Shown here: positions 36,547-48,194 of the stretch, one piece after another
Numbering within the stretch: position 1 is the stretch's first letter
How the letters are laid out: the number at the start of each line of letters is the position of its first letter
Assembly (NCBI GenBank): GCA_007922195.1
Contig: ML682232.1
Location: 124,001 to 188,000 of the forward strand
DNA: 64,000 bases
Direction of reading: 5' to 3'
Origin: Podocnemis expansa
Lineage: Eukaryota > Chordata > Testudines > Podocnemididae
Translations under genes and position numbers: made by a program
Notes under the pieces: generated by a model
What the model saw: the letters and a program-made list of their open reading frames with translations, nothing else
Databases searched by the model: none
What the model was told of the DNA's origin: nothing

Positions 36547-37400
36547 GTGTGGTTGACCTGCTACGGTGCAGCAAGGGTTAACTGGGCCTGGAAGCAGTGG
36601 CCAATAGGGTGAGTGAGCTGCTGAGCCAATCAGGGGGCAGGAGCCCAGTATAAGAGGGAGCTGCAGGGCTAGCTTGGGCAGTTGGCCTGGAAAGCCCAAG
36701 GGAGAAGGTTTTCTGTCTTGCTAGCTGAGGCAGCATTCACCCTGGAGAGCTTACAGTGAGCTGACCATCATCAAGGAAGATTAAGCCAGAAGGGGTGGAA
36801 GTCTGGTGCAGCAGTCCAGAGGCAAAGTGGTCTGGAGGGGTGGCAGCTGGGGCTGTGGAGCAGCAGGCCAGAAACAGATGGCAGCAGTGACTGGAGTAGT
36901 GTTCCAAGGGCAAGGAGTGGATGGTGACTGGACTCCAGTGGTGAGAGTGCATATGACTGGGGCTGTAGGGAAGTAGCCCAGAGAGTCAGCATGAACTGTT
37001 GAGGAGTGACTGGTGGGAGGCAGAAGGACTCAGTGGAAGCACTTACGGTCCCTGGGTCAGGGCTTGGAGAGGTGAGTGGGCCCAGGCCCTTCCCCACTCC
37101 CCCCAGTGTGCCAGGAGCTGCATGGATGTAAGAAGTGATACAGACTAGCAGGCTATTGACTTTAATTAGTAGCCAGGAGGGAGGCTAGCTGGACTATACC
37201 TTGGAAGGGGTAGACTAATAGGCTTGGCCAGAAGGCTAAGACCCAAGGAAGAACTTGGAGCAGAGGTAGGTGTGATGAGAGCATGGAGCACAGATCCAAT
37301 GGAGGGGACCACTTCAGCAAATTCCCCAATAAGATCACCAGGAGGCACCCTGGGTGGGTTCAGTGCTTTAAACATCCTTAAATTGAGCATATGTCAACAC
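36547..37400 (+). repeat. LTR-like repeat with promoter signals, boundaries uncertain
   Basis: It starts at TGTGGTTGACCTGCTA and has a promoter block (36601-36660), a purine-rich G/A transcript-like region, and a splice-donor-like GAGGTGAGTGGG near 37068-37079. I recognise this style of sequence from turtle LTR elements. I could not find the matching right terminus or a TSD, so the LTR call and end are tentative. Confidence 0.4.
36601..36660 (+). promoter_or_regulatory. CCAAT-CCAAT-TATA promoter-like block
   Basis: CCAAT at 36601-36605 and 36626-36630 (in GCCAATCAG), then TATAAG at 36649-36654. Spacing is suitable for a pol II promoter, as in an LTR U3 region. Not tested. Confidence 0.45.
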
Positions 37401-37708
37401 TTACATCTAGGTAATGTGCATTTCTCAGCTCAGGTGATTCTGGGGAGTTTGTCATTAGTTAAGACAAAACATAAGCTTTTAACATTTTAAAAATTGTATG
37501 TGTGGTATTTGTTTTCTATGCTTATGGAATCTAAGTTTGGCTTAGGGATTAACTAGATCACTCCAAAAGTGTTGTATAACCAGCATAATTGTAGAGCTCT
37601 TCAGTATAAAATGAGTAGAAAGAAATTGAGCTTGACTTGAGAGAGGGTTTAGGAGGATCATACAACAGTTCATCAGGATTTCCAGCTGCATATATCAAGG
37701 TGTGCCTG

Positions 37709-38126
37709 CAAGGGCATAAGGGACTTAATCCCTAGGCAAAAAGGCTCCAGCCCCTAAACCTTTGATAATCCAGCCCCCTGCCTACCTTAGTACTGGCAGG
37801 GGCAGGCAGGGCCCTGGGCCAGAGGCCAGGCTCTGCTCTGTCTGTGGGGCAGGGTAGGCCAGCACCTGTTTGCCCCACCCAGAGGGTGGGGCCAGCTGGG
37901 TCAGGGTGAGGTCTCCACCATGGCTTTCCCTACCCTGGCCTCCAATGTGCAAGCTGGACTCTCCAGCCCCCATGGCAGAGTAGCCAAAATGGGGCTGGGT
38001 CAGGAGTGCTATCTGGCCCAAGGCCCCCCAAATGACTGAGAATTGGGGGCCAGCCTGTGTATGAGGTTGGGGGGGACCCTGGTGGGGGGCCAGCCTGGGG
38101 CTTCCAGGCCAGTTAATCTGGCCCTG
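37709..38126. mobile_element. GC-rich non-autonomous hAT element, 418 bp
   Basis: Flanks TGTGCCTG (37701-37708) and TGTGTCTG (38127-38134) match at 7 of 8. Termini CAAGGGCATAAGGGACTTAA and, reversed, CAGGGCCAGATTAAC are only weakly inverted. The interior resembles the 7341-7872 element in GC-rich words and a terminal 'ttaat' block. Confidence 0.58.
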
Positions 38127-38134
38127 TGTGTCTG

Positions 38135-40489
38135 GAGTACAATATGTATCCCACTGTTTAGTGAGGGCAAATGTGCCTTGTGGGGACTTATCCTGGGAAG
38201 AGGGCAGCTGATGGTTTTGCCAAAAGAAGGTAGCTTTAAACTCTGGCTGGAATGCCACAGTAGTCCCATTGATGTAGGCTGTTGGAGGATGTGTCCCTTG
38301 GGCAATCTGGGTGCTCCTGAAGCTGCATGGATTGACTACAGCCTCTCAAATGGAAGAGGAATAGTAGACCTCTTATTTCACAGCTGTCCCTCTGGCCCAG
38401 ATTTCCACGGTAGCCAAGGGAGCAGGGCCCTCCATGTCAGCAGAAGCAAACATAGCTTAGGGCTGAACAGAGCAGAGATTATAAAGCCAAGCAAACACAG
38501 GACAGAGGAACTGGAGGGTTCGTGGCTAGAAAGGCAGCTTGGGGAAACACTTGAGAAGTTGGCACCTGAGGAGCATGAACTGTACTGCATTCTGACTTGG
38601 CTTGAAGGAGTTAATCCCTGCAGTGTACTCCTGTGTATCTGAACAGCAGAGGACAGGGATGTGGATTTTAAGTTATTGGGAGTCTGGGTAGCTGAGAGGC
38701 TGGGAGTTACTCAGTTGGGGACAGCCTCCCCTGGGCTAAAGGCTGCTCCTTGCAGTGCTGACTGGAGTCTTGGCTATACTCCCAACTCCCTACTCACTCA
38801 CTTGATAAGTGTTCCTCTGCTGCTGTTGGACCCGTGACACGGGATCCCTGTAGGCACAAGGGGCAGAGCAGAGACCCCCTGGCCAGAACTTCGCGCTGCC
38901 CTGCCCAGACTGCAGCTTTCCCCACACTTTGTGGTTACAGGGTTCACTGATCAAGTAGTCTGCTGCAGCTCTGCTTTCATGCCCCATTCATTCCTGGGAC
39001 AGTGAGGCCGTAGGCAAGGCCCCCTGCGCTGCCCTAGTAGCTGGTCAGCAGGAGCTTGACCCTCCCTGCAGCTGGAAGCTCCTTTTCCTCACACTGCTAG
39101 GTGGGGGGGGGGTCTCTACTCCATTATCTGAACAACCACAATATCCAGAACCCTTCCTTGTCCTTCAGCAGGGGACAGGTGGAACACAAGGGAAGGATTT
39201 GGATAATGTGGATGTTCCAGATATAGGGGTTTAGCTAAATGGGAGTCCACCATAATTCTTTCCTGCCACACAGGGTGGAGATGGCTGGTCCTGTGTGTGT
39301 CACCCGGGGGGGTTTGTATCTGCCAAAGCCCTGCTGCATTCCAAGGCAAAATGTCAGATGTGGAGCTTTGTGACCTAGTAGCTTTACTTTCATTGTTTCT
39401 AAAGCTTGGGGAATGAGCAGAATTCTGTCTGTTCTTCAAGGTCCACCTACACAAGAGTGGGGCAGTACAATACCTTCTTTCAGTGTGAGAAGAAACATTA
39501 TGGTCCAAATCTACAGCAGATATAAACTAGTGTAGCTCTTGAACTACCTACCTTAAGGAGAAAAGCCATTTTGTGTGTGTGTGTGTGTGTTTAGCAATAT
39601 TTTTCCAGTGACCAAAGTGACCCATGAGTTTCATCTTCTCAGTGTTCATGGACTCGATCCTGTGAAATAAGTCTCCTGCAAGGTGCACTTTGGTTTTTTG
39701 GTAGTGATATAGGTGACATCTGCTCTGGACTAATCACCTAGAATCAAGCTAATGTTACAATACTTGCCCTGAATTCTCACCTTGGGCCCAGAATTGCATT
39801 CTTGTAACTTGAAAAAGGCAGTTTATCAGATCTTATGTAGCTGTATTCCAATAATTACCAAAAAAAAAAAAAAACAAAACCCCAAATGACACCACTGGAA
39901 AACTTGTATTTTAGTTGTGTTAAAAGGGAATTGAAAATCATACAATAGCCAGATGTGACTAGAACTGCATAGCAATAGTAGGTTTTTCTGTGTAATTCCA
40001 GTAAAGAGAATATTCATATTTTCATCTACTTCCTTCATTGTTAGCATGTTGCCTTTTATTTAGAAACAATGTGTAACATGTTTACTTACCTGGAAAGAAT
40101 GTTGTCCTGGCCTATATATAAGCTTTTTACCATCAGGTTATGTGGCATTCGCGTGAGCTGTAGCCCCAATACTTGCATTGATCAGAAGAGTACAGGATCC
40201 AATGGGGGGGGAAAATAAAAGGAAAGGACAAATTCAAACGTATCTTCTGGGAACCAAGTCTGAGTTTCACTTGGTGCAGGATCATATGTGGACTTATTTG
40301 ATTTGTTTGCATACTGCACTGCCTTGAGTTGGGGGGGATTAGTAGCATTCCCTGACTCCTCTTTCCCTTCAGTTAGCTGTGTTTTCCAGCCCCTCTGAAC
40401 TAAATTGTGCAATGGGGAATATGGAGGCAATAGAGATGAGCAGATGATGGACAGAGCTAAGCAGGGAAGAGTCCTCCCCTCTTTAATAA
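38135..40489. other. Non-coding stretch
   Basis: Holds a (GT)n tract (39571-39591), a G-run near 39105-39111, and a segment at 39119-39240 whose 'attatctgaac' and 'ggataatgtggatg' words hint at a second Tigger-related fragment, too weak to annotate. The 199-aa frame at 38043-38642 has no domain and half of it overlaps a hAT element. Confidence 0.45.
39571..39591. repeat. (GT)n microsatellite
   Basis: An uninterrupted GT tract is visible. Confidence 0.95.
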
Positions 40490-40712
40490 AAAAAAAAAAA
40501 AGAGTCCTAGGGTACTTTGAAAGACTAAAATTTATTGCATGAGCTTTTATGAGAGAAAATCCCACTTCCACTTCAAAGTGTCTGAAGTGGGATTTTCTCC
40601 CACAAAAGCTCCTGTGATAAATTTTAGTCTTTAAAAGTGCCACAGGACTCCTTGGTGGTTTTCTTTTTTTGGTTAAACTAGACTAAAATGGCTACCCTTT
40701 CAGACTTTGCCT
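40490..40712. mobile_element. Self-complementary (hairpin) repeat, best-preserved stem
   Basis: After an A-run, the left arm 'gagtcctagggtactttgaa' and right arm 'gtgccacaggactccttgg' are inverted copies. The stem centre is perfect over 16 bp: GAGAAAATCCCACTTC (40553-40568) and its complement (40584-40599), with a 15-nt loop. The outer segment follows on the right ('actaaaatggctaccctttc'). Flanks are CCTCTTTAA-like on the left and CCTCTTAAA on the right, a possible aged duplication. Confidence 0.75.
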
Positions 40713-40995
40713 CTTAAACATTTTTGCATTTTGGCTGCTGCAGAGAGGCCTTATTAATTTGTTGTGCAGTAACATGCATTTGAGAAGGCTAAATTAATTT
40801 ATTTGATGGAGCTTAAACCCCAGCACCTGCAAGACTAGATAAGGCACCCAAATAGTCCAGTTATGTAACTGGAGATATGAGTAGCTAATTGAGTCCTGGC
40901 TGGGGAGGGGTGGAGTTAAACCCTGATAAATAGACTGAAGGAGCTTAGCTGAGGGAAGAGAAGGCTTCTCCCAGCCATAGAAACCAAGAATTAGG

Positions 40996-41333
40996 GCAGT
41001 GGTTCCCAACCTGGGATCTGCAGACATGTCACAGGGGATCCACAGAGCCTCTCCCTGCCAGGGTTGTCTCTCCCCACCTGTGGCTGGATCCCAGCAGGAG
41101 GATGAAGCTGCAGCTGCTCCCCAAGAGGGGCAAGAGCAGGGGGCCATAGCCACCACAGCTTGGCTCCCCAGTGGTGCGTGCCATGTTGCCAGCAGCACTG
41201 CTCGCCGGCTGTTCCGGTGGTGCCACCAGAGTGGTGCAGGCCCCATTACGTAATCAGCCAGGGGGGCCACAAAGCTGCTTTTTTGGGGGGGTTAAAAGGG
41301 GGTCCCCAGCCTGAAAAAGGTTGGGAACTACTG
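40996..41333. mobile_element. Non-autonomous hAT element, 338 bp
   Basis: It starts CAGTGGTTCCCAACC and ends GGTTGGGAACTACTG, a nearly perfect inverted repeat. Flanks AATTAGGG (40988-40995) and GTTTAGGG (41334-41341) agree at 6 of 8. The interior is GC-rich and non-coding. Confidence 0.85.
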
Positions 41334-42639
41334 GTTTAGGGTATGCAAATAGACAACTTGGACAGCAAGTTAAAAGGCAGGCTAGGGTTCTGAATGGGAT
41401 GTCCTGAGATAGGATTTGTAAGTAGAGAGACTACTCCAGTAGTACTATCCAGTTCTGTTTGGGCTTGTTTAAGGGTCTGAACTTCAGTGCCTTGGCCAGA
41501 GGGCTGGGTCCCGGGAGGCAGCTGACAAAAGTATTGGAGCCAAAGACAGTAATATCCTAAAGCAAAGAGAATGAGCTCTACCCCAACTACTTGATTGATT
41601 CTGCAATCAGTTTTTGTGCTGCTTTCTTAATCAAAGGGTGATCAGTGATCTGGGGTGTTTATGGCTAGGGGAGGGAGAGCCTGCCATAATACATGGCAAC
41701 ACTTACAGTTAAGGAAATGATTGCACCCACAAGCATGATAGATGTTTCCTGGCACCCACAGTAAGGCACAGGCATGCTTGCTACGTGTACTCCCTTCTGC
41801 TGTGTGTGACCAAGTTGTGATAGGCCTACATTTACTTATATACATCTTTGATCAGATAAAAGGTCTTTCCCTTCATTGTACTGCACATAAAATAAACTGC
41901 TCAAATATACATAAAGAATTGCACTGAAAGACTGCAACTGCACCAGAGCTCGTGCTTTGTGGGTTTTTTCCTCCTTTGGGAAATAGTGCTTCAAGGTTTT
42001 AAGCAAAAACAATTTTTTGTTTTGAAGCAGCCTTGCTTGTTCACCTATCTTACTTCAAATAAGATGACTGCAAGGTGAAAATGATGTTGTTCACTGTACC
42101 TCCCTTTCTTTTGCTGCACTCAGGAGGAGGCAAATGTTTTTGATACTAGATATCAGACTTGTTTCTGAAATTGATTGATAGAGCCTATGAATAAAGGAGA
42201 TAGTAAGAATAAGATGAGGGATCATTGTAGGCAACTTATCTGAAGAGGAATACACTTGAAAGCACTTCAAATAAAAGGCCAAGCACTGTGGCCAAGAAGA
42301 GGATATTGAAAGACATTAAACATTCAAGTGCTGATTGATGTGGACTCTTAAGACTTAATATACATGTGAGAGCAAAATCTGAATCTCTCTGGAGAGAGAA
42401 TGTATCTGAAATGGTTTTTAATAAAGTAATGAGAAGAACAAGCAGACACCAAAATTAAAGAAATGAGGTGAAATACTTCTGAATAATGAAAACAGGAATC
42501 TATGAAAGGATTAGGAATGGAAAAACAAATCAAAGTGCAGAACAGCTATACTTGAAGTATAAGGATTTAAAAACAAACATTATTAACTAATGGGGATCAG
42601 GCAGAAACTTTGGGTATTGGCAGGTTGCCCCTTAGGGCA

Positions 42640-42765
42640 GTAGGGCCTCTTACACCTTTCTCTGAACCAGCTGGTACTAGTCACTGTTGGATATACACTA
42701 GACTAGTAGCAATACTGGACTAGACAGACTACTAGTCTGAAGGAGTATGGTAATTCCTGCTGTCC
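42640..42765 (+). repeat. Interspersed repeat fragment (family as 1786-1866)
   Basis: 'ctgaaccagctggtactagtc', 'actgttgga', 'caatactggactagacagac', 'ctagtctga' and 'tatggtaattcctgct' follow the family order. Diverged. Confidence 0.5.
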
Positions 42766-43564
42766 TTCAAGGTTATATGATAGGATGTGGGTTTATTTAG
42801 CGGTGGAAGGTCTCTAAAAGTTCAGAGAGTCTCTTGCATCAGGCGCACAGATGTTAGTGGCTCTCTAAACTTACTGCAGCCTCTGAATCTGCACTATTGG
42901 ATAAAAATTTTCAGGAACTTCTGCTGGAGCTAGGCAGAGAGCTGCAACAATGAGATGTACTTAGACTTTTTAAAAAAAAAATCCATCCTTTTTGAACTTC
43001 AATTTCAGTTTGGGTTTAGGTCATGGTTTTGTTAGAGGTTTGGGTCAGGTCACCCAATCTTGATTTATGGGTAACGTGATGGCTTTTAATTGGATTTGAA
43101 TCAGCAGACATTGCAGTCAGATGTCTGCATTTTTCTCCCTTGATATTTTTGGAGAAGCAGCAAGAGTGTTTCAAAGTTCAGTAAGACATGTCAATCTGTT
43201 TACTGCAGATGGTATTCTGTTGTCCTTAAGGGATGTATTTCATAAGGATCGTTGCTAGCTGTATGCTTTTTCAAGGCTGCTTTATTGGAAGATAGCACCC
43301 TAATTTGGGCTAAATGTCTGTAACTTGGATTGAAAAAGTTTGCTTTGCCTGTGCAAAGGGAGCAGGGCTAGCTCCTACAGAGGCAGGCAATAAGAATGTT
43401 CATTTCTTATACCAAAACCACAAACTCTGCAAATTTAAGTTTTGTCCAGTGATGGACAGACAACTGCCATAAGAATAGCAGCCTTTCTAATAAGGCTTTC
43501 AGTCATTTATACAAAAGCTTTCTATGCTCAGTCACTAGTCCTGAGTCACATCATAGGTGAATTA

Positions 43565-43652
43565 GTATTCTCTCCCACAAAAGCTCATGCAATAAATACA
43601 TTTGTTAATCTTTAATAGTGCCACAGGACTCCTTGTTTGTTTGTTTGTAGTT
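43565..43652. mobile_element. Half copy of the hairpin repeat family
   Basis: Only one arm is present: 'ctcccacaaaagctcatgca', 'aaatttgtta'-like sequence, 'gtgccacaggactccttg', then a (TTTG)n run. Without its partner arm it cannot fold into the long hairpin. Confidence 0.7.
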
Positions 43653-44653
43653 ATTTCCAAGACAGGGAAGTAACTCACTAGTCATGTGATGCTGGCAGAT
43701 TAGGTGACAAATGCAGAGCTGGATCCAGTCTGGCTCACCTGTGTGTTACAGTTGGTATTAGATCTCTAGTGAGGTACTTGGACTTTATGAAATGCTTGAG
43801 AGTTGCTGCATGCATTGATTTTGCTTATCATGTCTGTATCCCATTTTAACGATTTGCCTTATAACAAGTGTCCTCGATGAAAATGGAAACCCCTTGAGTC
43901 TGGGGAGAAGCATTACAAAGTGTGAGATACTAGCAGTTTAGCACAGGAAGTATCATCTCCTGCGCAACAAAGGAGGGCCATGGTCACCAGATGAGCCACT
44001 GTGGAACATCAGTAGACAAATGACTTTGCCCTCTACATCCTCCTGAAGAAGGGATGAGCATGGACCACAGTCTCATCATGACTTGAATTTGTGGGGAAGG
44101 GACTAAAAATCACTGACCATAAAGATCTGTGTCACTATGCTGCTTGGAATGGGGAGAGGGTGATATTTCTAAGCATAAGCAAAAAATCCCCAAGCTGCTT
44201 AGTTTGAGTTAGCACTAAAGGACGTAGACTGTAAGGTCAGAAGGGACCAATGTGATCATCTAGTCTGACCTCCTGCACAGTGCAGGCCACAAAACCTCAC
44301 CAACCCACTCCTATAATGAACCTCACACCCATAACTGAGTTATTAAGGTCCTCAAATCATGATTTAAAGACTTTAATACAGAGCATCAACCAGCAAGTGA
44401 GCCATGCCTAATGCTACAGAGGAAGGCAAGACAACCCCAGTGCCCAAGCCAATCTGCCGTGGGGAAAAATTCCTTCCTGACCCCAAATATGGCAATCAGT
44501 TAAATGCTGAGCATGAGGGCAAGTCCACAACAGACAGTCAAGAAGAACTTCTCTGTAATAACTCTGAACCCATTCGATCAAATGCCCCTTCCCAAGTCCC
44601 TATCAGACCCATCACCAGTAGTAAAAGAGACAATGGTCAAGCTACACTGTCCA

Positions 44654-47600
44654 TCATATCATTCCCACCATAAACTTATCAAGCTTGGTTTTGAAGGCAC
44701 CTAAGGTTTTTGCCCCCACCATTTCCCTTGGTAGACTATTCCAGAACTTTACTCCTCTGATGGTTAGGAATCTGTGTCTAATTTCAAGCCTAAATTTTCT
44801 GAAGGACTGTTTGTATCCATTTGTTCTTGTGTCCACATTGGCACTGTATTCAAATAATTCCTCTCCCTCCCTTGTATTTATCCTTCTAATGTATTTATAA
44901 AGAACAATATTATCTCCTCTCAGCCTTCTTTTGAGAAGACTAAACAAACCAAGCTCTTTAAGTCATCTCTCATAGGGAAGATTTTCTATTCCACAAATCA
45001 TCCTTGTAGCCCTTCTTTGCACCTGTTCAGTTTGACTTCATCTTTCTTAAACATGGGTGACCAGAACTATATACAACACTCCAAGTGAGGTTGCACCAGC
45101 GCCTTGTATAACAGTACTAACACCTCCCTATTTCTACTGGAAATACCCCTTCTGATGCACCCTAGGACCGCATTAGCTTTTTTCACTTCCACATCGCATT
45201 GGCTGCTCATTGTCATTCTGTGATCAACCAGTACGCCCACGCCTCTTCTCGTCCCCTGTCACTTCCAGCTGATGCATTCCCAAGTTATAAGAAAAATTCC
45301 TGTTATTTGTCCCTAAGTGCATGACCTTGCACTTCCCATTGTTGAATTTCATCCTATTTCTAATGCTCCACTTTACAAGGTCATCCAAATCATTCTGTAT
45401 GCTATCCCGATCCTCCTCTGTATTGGCAATACCTCCCAGCTTGGTGTCATCTGCAAACTTAATTAGCACATTCCCACTTTTTGTTTCAAGGTCAGTGACT
45501 AAAAGGTTGAATAAGATGGGTCCCAGGACCAATCCTTGGGGAACTGCACTAGTAGCCTCCTTCCAGCTAGACAGTTCACCTTTCACGATGACCCTCTGTA
45601 GTCTGCCCTGTAACCAGTTCTTTATCCACCTTTCTATTTTCATATTAATCCCCATCTTTCCCAATTTAATAATTCCCTGTGTTGAACTGTATCAAATGCC
45701 TTGCTGAAATCTAAGTAAATTAGGTCTACCACATTCCCTTTATCTAAAAAATCTTATCTTTTCAAAAAAAGGAGATCAGGTTGGTCAGGCATCATCTACC
45801 TTTTGTAACTTACTTTACTTAATCCTCTTCGTACCTAAGTGGTACATAAGGCGTCTACTAGAGACCTCCACTGCTGTCAATTGGCCATATGTTCGGTGAT
45901 GTTAGACCCTGCTCTTTCATTTCTTTTTCTACTGTTCTTCGCCAGGTTTCTCTTGGGTGGCCACGTCTTCTTTTACCATCAGCTGCCCAACGGAGGGCTG
46001 TTTATGGTGGTGCTCTTGGCTGCATTCTGCACACATGCCCTAGCCATTTCCATCTTCCCTTGATTATAATGGCCAAACTTGCCCAGCTAGTTTTTATGAG
46101 AAGTTCTTCATTGGTGATTCTATTTGGCCAGAATATCTGTAAAAATTTTTCTTAGACATTTATTTTGGAAGGTCTCTAGTTTCTTCTTTATATTTGCTGA
46201 TACCTTCCAGCATTTGCTTCCAGAGAGTAGAACTGAGAGGACATTCCTTCTGTAACTTCTTAGTTTTTTGTATTCTTGCTTAGAACCTTTTGATTTCCAG
46301 ATTTCTTTTAGCATGGCAAAGGCTTGTTTTGCTTTGTTGATTCAGTTCTTCACATCCTTTTCACCTTTTGTAAAGCCGTGTTGTATTTTATCACAGTTAC
46401 TATTTTCCTCAATATCCTTAAGTACTTTCTCCTTCAAAATTTTCTCCAAGATCTTGCATACTGCTGAGGTCAAACTAACAGGCCAGTAGTTACCTGGATA
46501 ACTTTTACTCCCTTTCTTGAAAACAGGGACCACATTAGCAATTCTCCAGTCATAAGGTACAACCCCTGTGTTCACCAATACTTTAAAAATCCTTGCTAAA
46601 GGGCTGGCAATTTCATGTGCAAGTTCCTTGAATATTCTCGGATTAAGATTATCTGGACCCCATTAAGCTGCTGAAGCTTGACTTCCACCTCAGATATGGT
46701 AATTTCCACTTCTATATTCTCATTCTCATTAGCTGCCCTACCTCTGTCCCCAGTCTTGCCATCACCCTCGTTAGACAGAGGCAAAGTACTTATTTAGATA
46801 TTCAGCCATGCCTAGATTATCCTTGATCTCTACCCCATCCTTAGTGTATAGTGGTCCAATCTCCTCCTCCTTGTTTTCTTTCTATTTATATGGCTGAAAA
46901 ACCTTTTACTGTTGGTTTTGATTCCCTTTGCAAGGTCTAACTCTGCTTGGCTTTTGGCCTTTCTAACTTGATCCCTACATGCTGACTTCTTTAGTCCTCC
47001 TTTCCTATCCCTCCCAACTTCCATTCCTTGTAGGCCTTGTGTTTCCTCCTAATTGCCTGTTTAAGATGTACATTCATTCAGCTTGGTTTAGAACCGAGGC
47101 CTGAAAATTTTTTCCTCTTCTTTGGAATGCAGGCTTCAGATAGTTCCTGCAGGTTTGTCTCGAAGTTCGAAGCATCCTCAATGTTCATATCCATGAATTC
47201 TTTGGTCCAGTCCACTTTCCTAGCTAATTCCCTTAATTTTTTTGAAGTTAGCCCTTTGGAAGTCAAAGACTCTGGTCACAGATTTATTTTTGTTTACCCT
47301 TCCATTCAGTTTAAATTGGATTAGTGCATGATCACTAGAACCTAGGCTGTCACCTACAACTAATTCCTCTATGAGGTCCTCATTACTGACCTAATACCAA
47401 ATCTAAGATCACGTCTCCTCTTGTTAGTTTGGAAATCACTTGATGGAGAAATTCATCTGCTATCACCTCCAAGAAAATCTGGACCCTTTTATTGCTGCTA
47501 GTGCATATCCTCCAGTCTATATCTGGGAAGTTAAAATCTCAGATAATCACACAGTTCCTAGTAGCGTTTACTTCCTTAAAGAGTTCTCTATCCATGTCCA

Positions 47601-47975
47601 AATCAGATCCTGGCAGTCTCTAACACACCCCAAGTACTAATCCAGGAGAAACTCTAGTAGCTTTCTTCCCCAATGTGATTTTGAGCCAGATAGACTCTGT
47701 CCTGCTAATTTCATCACTCTGAATTTCTTTGCATTCTATTGCATCATTGATATACAATGCCACACCACCACCTTTGCCATTATATCTGTCTTTCCTAAAG
47801 AGCACATAGCCTTTAATGCCTGTACACCAGTCGTGACTACTATTCCACCATCTTTGTTATCCCTATAATATCTGGTTTCAATTCCTCTACCAGTAGTTCC
47901 AGTTCCTCCATTTTATTACCTAGGCTTCTCGCATTGGTATATAAACATTTTAGCTTTTGCTGCTCAGCTTTGCTC
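44654..47975 (-). pseudogene. CR1 ORF2: endonuclease-reverse transcriptase, broken
   Basis: The enzyme nicks the target and copies the LINE RNA there. The N-terminal APE-type endonuclease is seen as LYTNARSLGNKMEELE near 47930 and GKGGGVALYIND near 47770. RT blocks follow: NYWPVSLTS near 46490 (family usual NYRPVSLTS), motif A as YLDFSKAFDTV near 45705, SAVPQGLVLGPILFN near 45550 and the catalytic FADDTKL near 45457. The C-terminal thumb region ends with FWNSLPREMVGAKTLG near 44730. Stops and frameshifts separate nearly every block, and an RTE fragment sits between the QHGFTKG block and motif A. The catalytic aspartates survive although the frame does not. Confidence 0.9.
45809..46362 (-). 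mobile_element. RTE-clade LINE 3' fragment inserted in CR1
   Basis: ACCTTTTGTAA stands at 45798-45808 and 46363-46373, a perfect 11-bp TSD. The 3' end (left) is AAGTAAAGTAAG on the minus strand, the short tandem tail typical of RTE. The remaining coding piece is the RTE C-terminus: CWKVSANIKKKLETFQNKCL, then NRITNEELLIKT, GRWKWLGHV and GKRRRGHPRETWRR, in more than one frame. It is 5'-truncated, about 554 bp, and has no catalytic domain. Confidence 0.92.
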
Positions 47976-48194
47976 ACATTCTGTACCTGACATGGCCCTT
48001 TTTTTTTTTACTGCTTCCAAAATCGCCCAGACCAGTATTTGTGTTTTCCCTCCTTTCTAGCATCTATACTGCCTCCCACATCTTTGTCTTCTCTGAATTC
48101 AGTTTCCTGCCTCTCAATGCTAGTATCAGGTGTAGAGATTGTCTGAGCTTCTCCCCACACTCCTTAGTTTTAAAGCCCTCTTAATCAGTAGAGC

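Larger units (their letters stand above)
41342..44225. other. Non-coding stretch with two repeat fragments
   Basis: Fragments at 42640-42765 and 43565-43652 are listed separately. The rest is AT-rich with nothing recognised. Confidence 0.45.

Noticed and set aside
38043..38642. 199-aa ORF on the plus strand
   Set aside because: It starts inside a hAT element and has no domain-like pattern or splice context.
39119..39240. Possible second Tigger-related fragment
   Set aside because: Only a few words ('attatctgaac', 'ggataatgtgg') look like pogo-type ends; no TA TSD or partner terminus found.
45224..45664. Reading the 146-aa RT frame as a host gene
   Set aside because: It is the CR1 RT core (FADDTKL), continuous with CR1 UTR and ORF1 around it.
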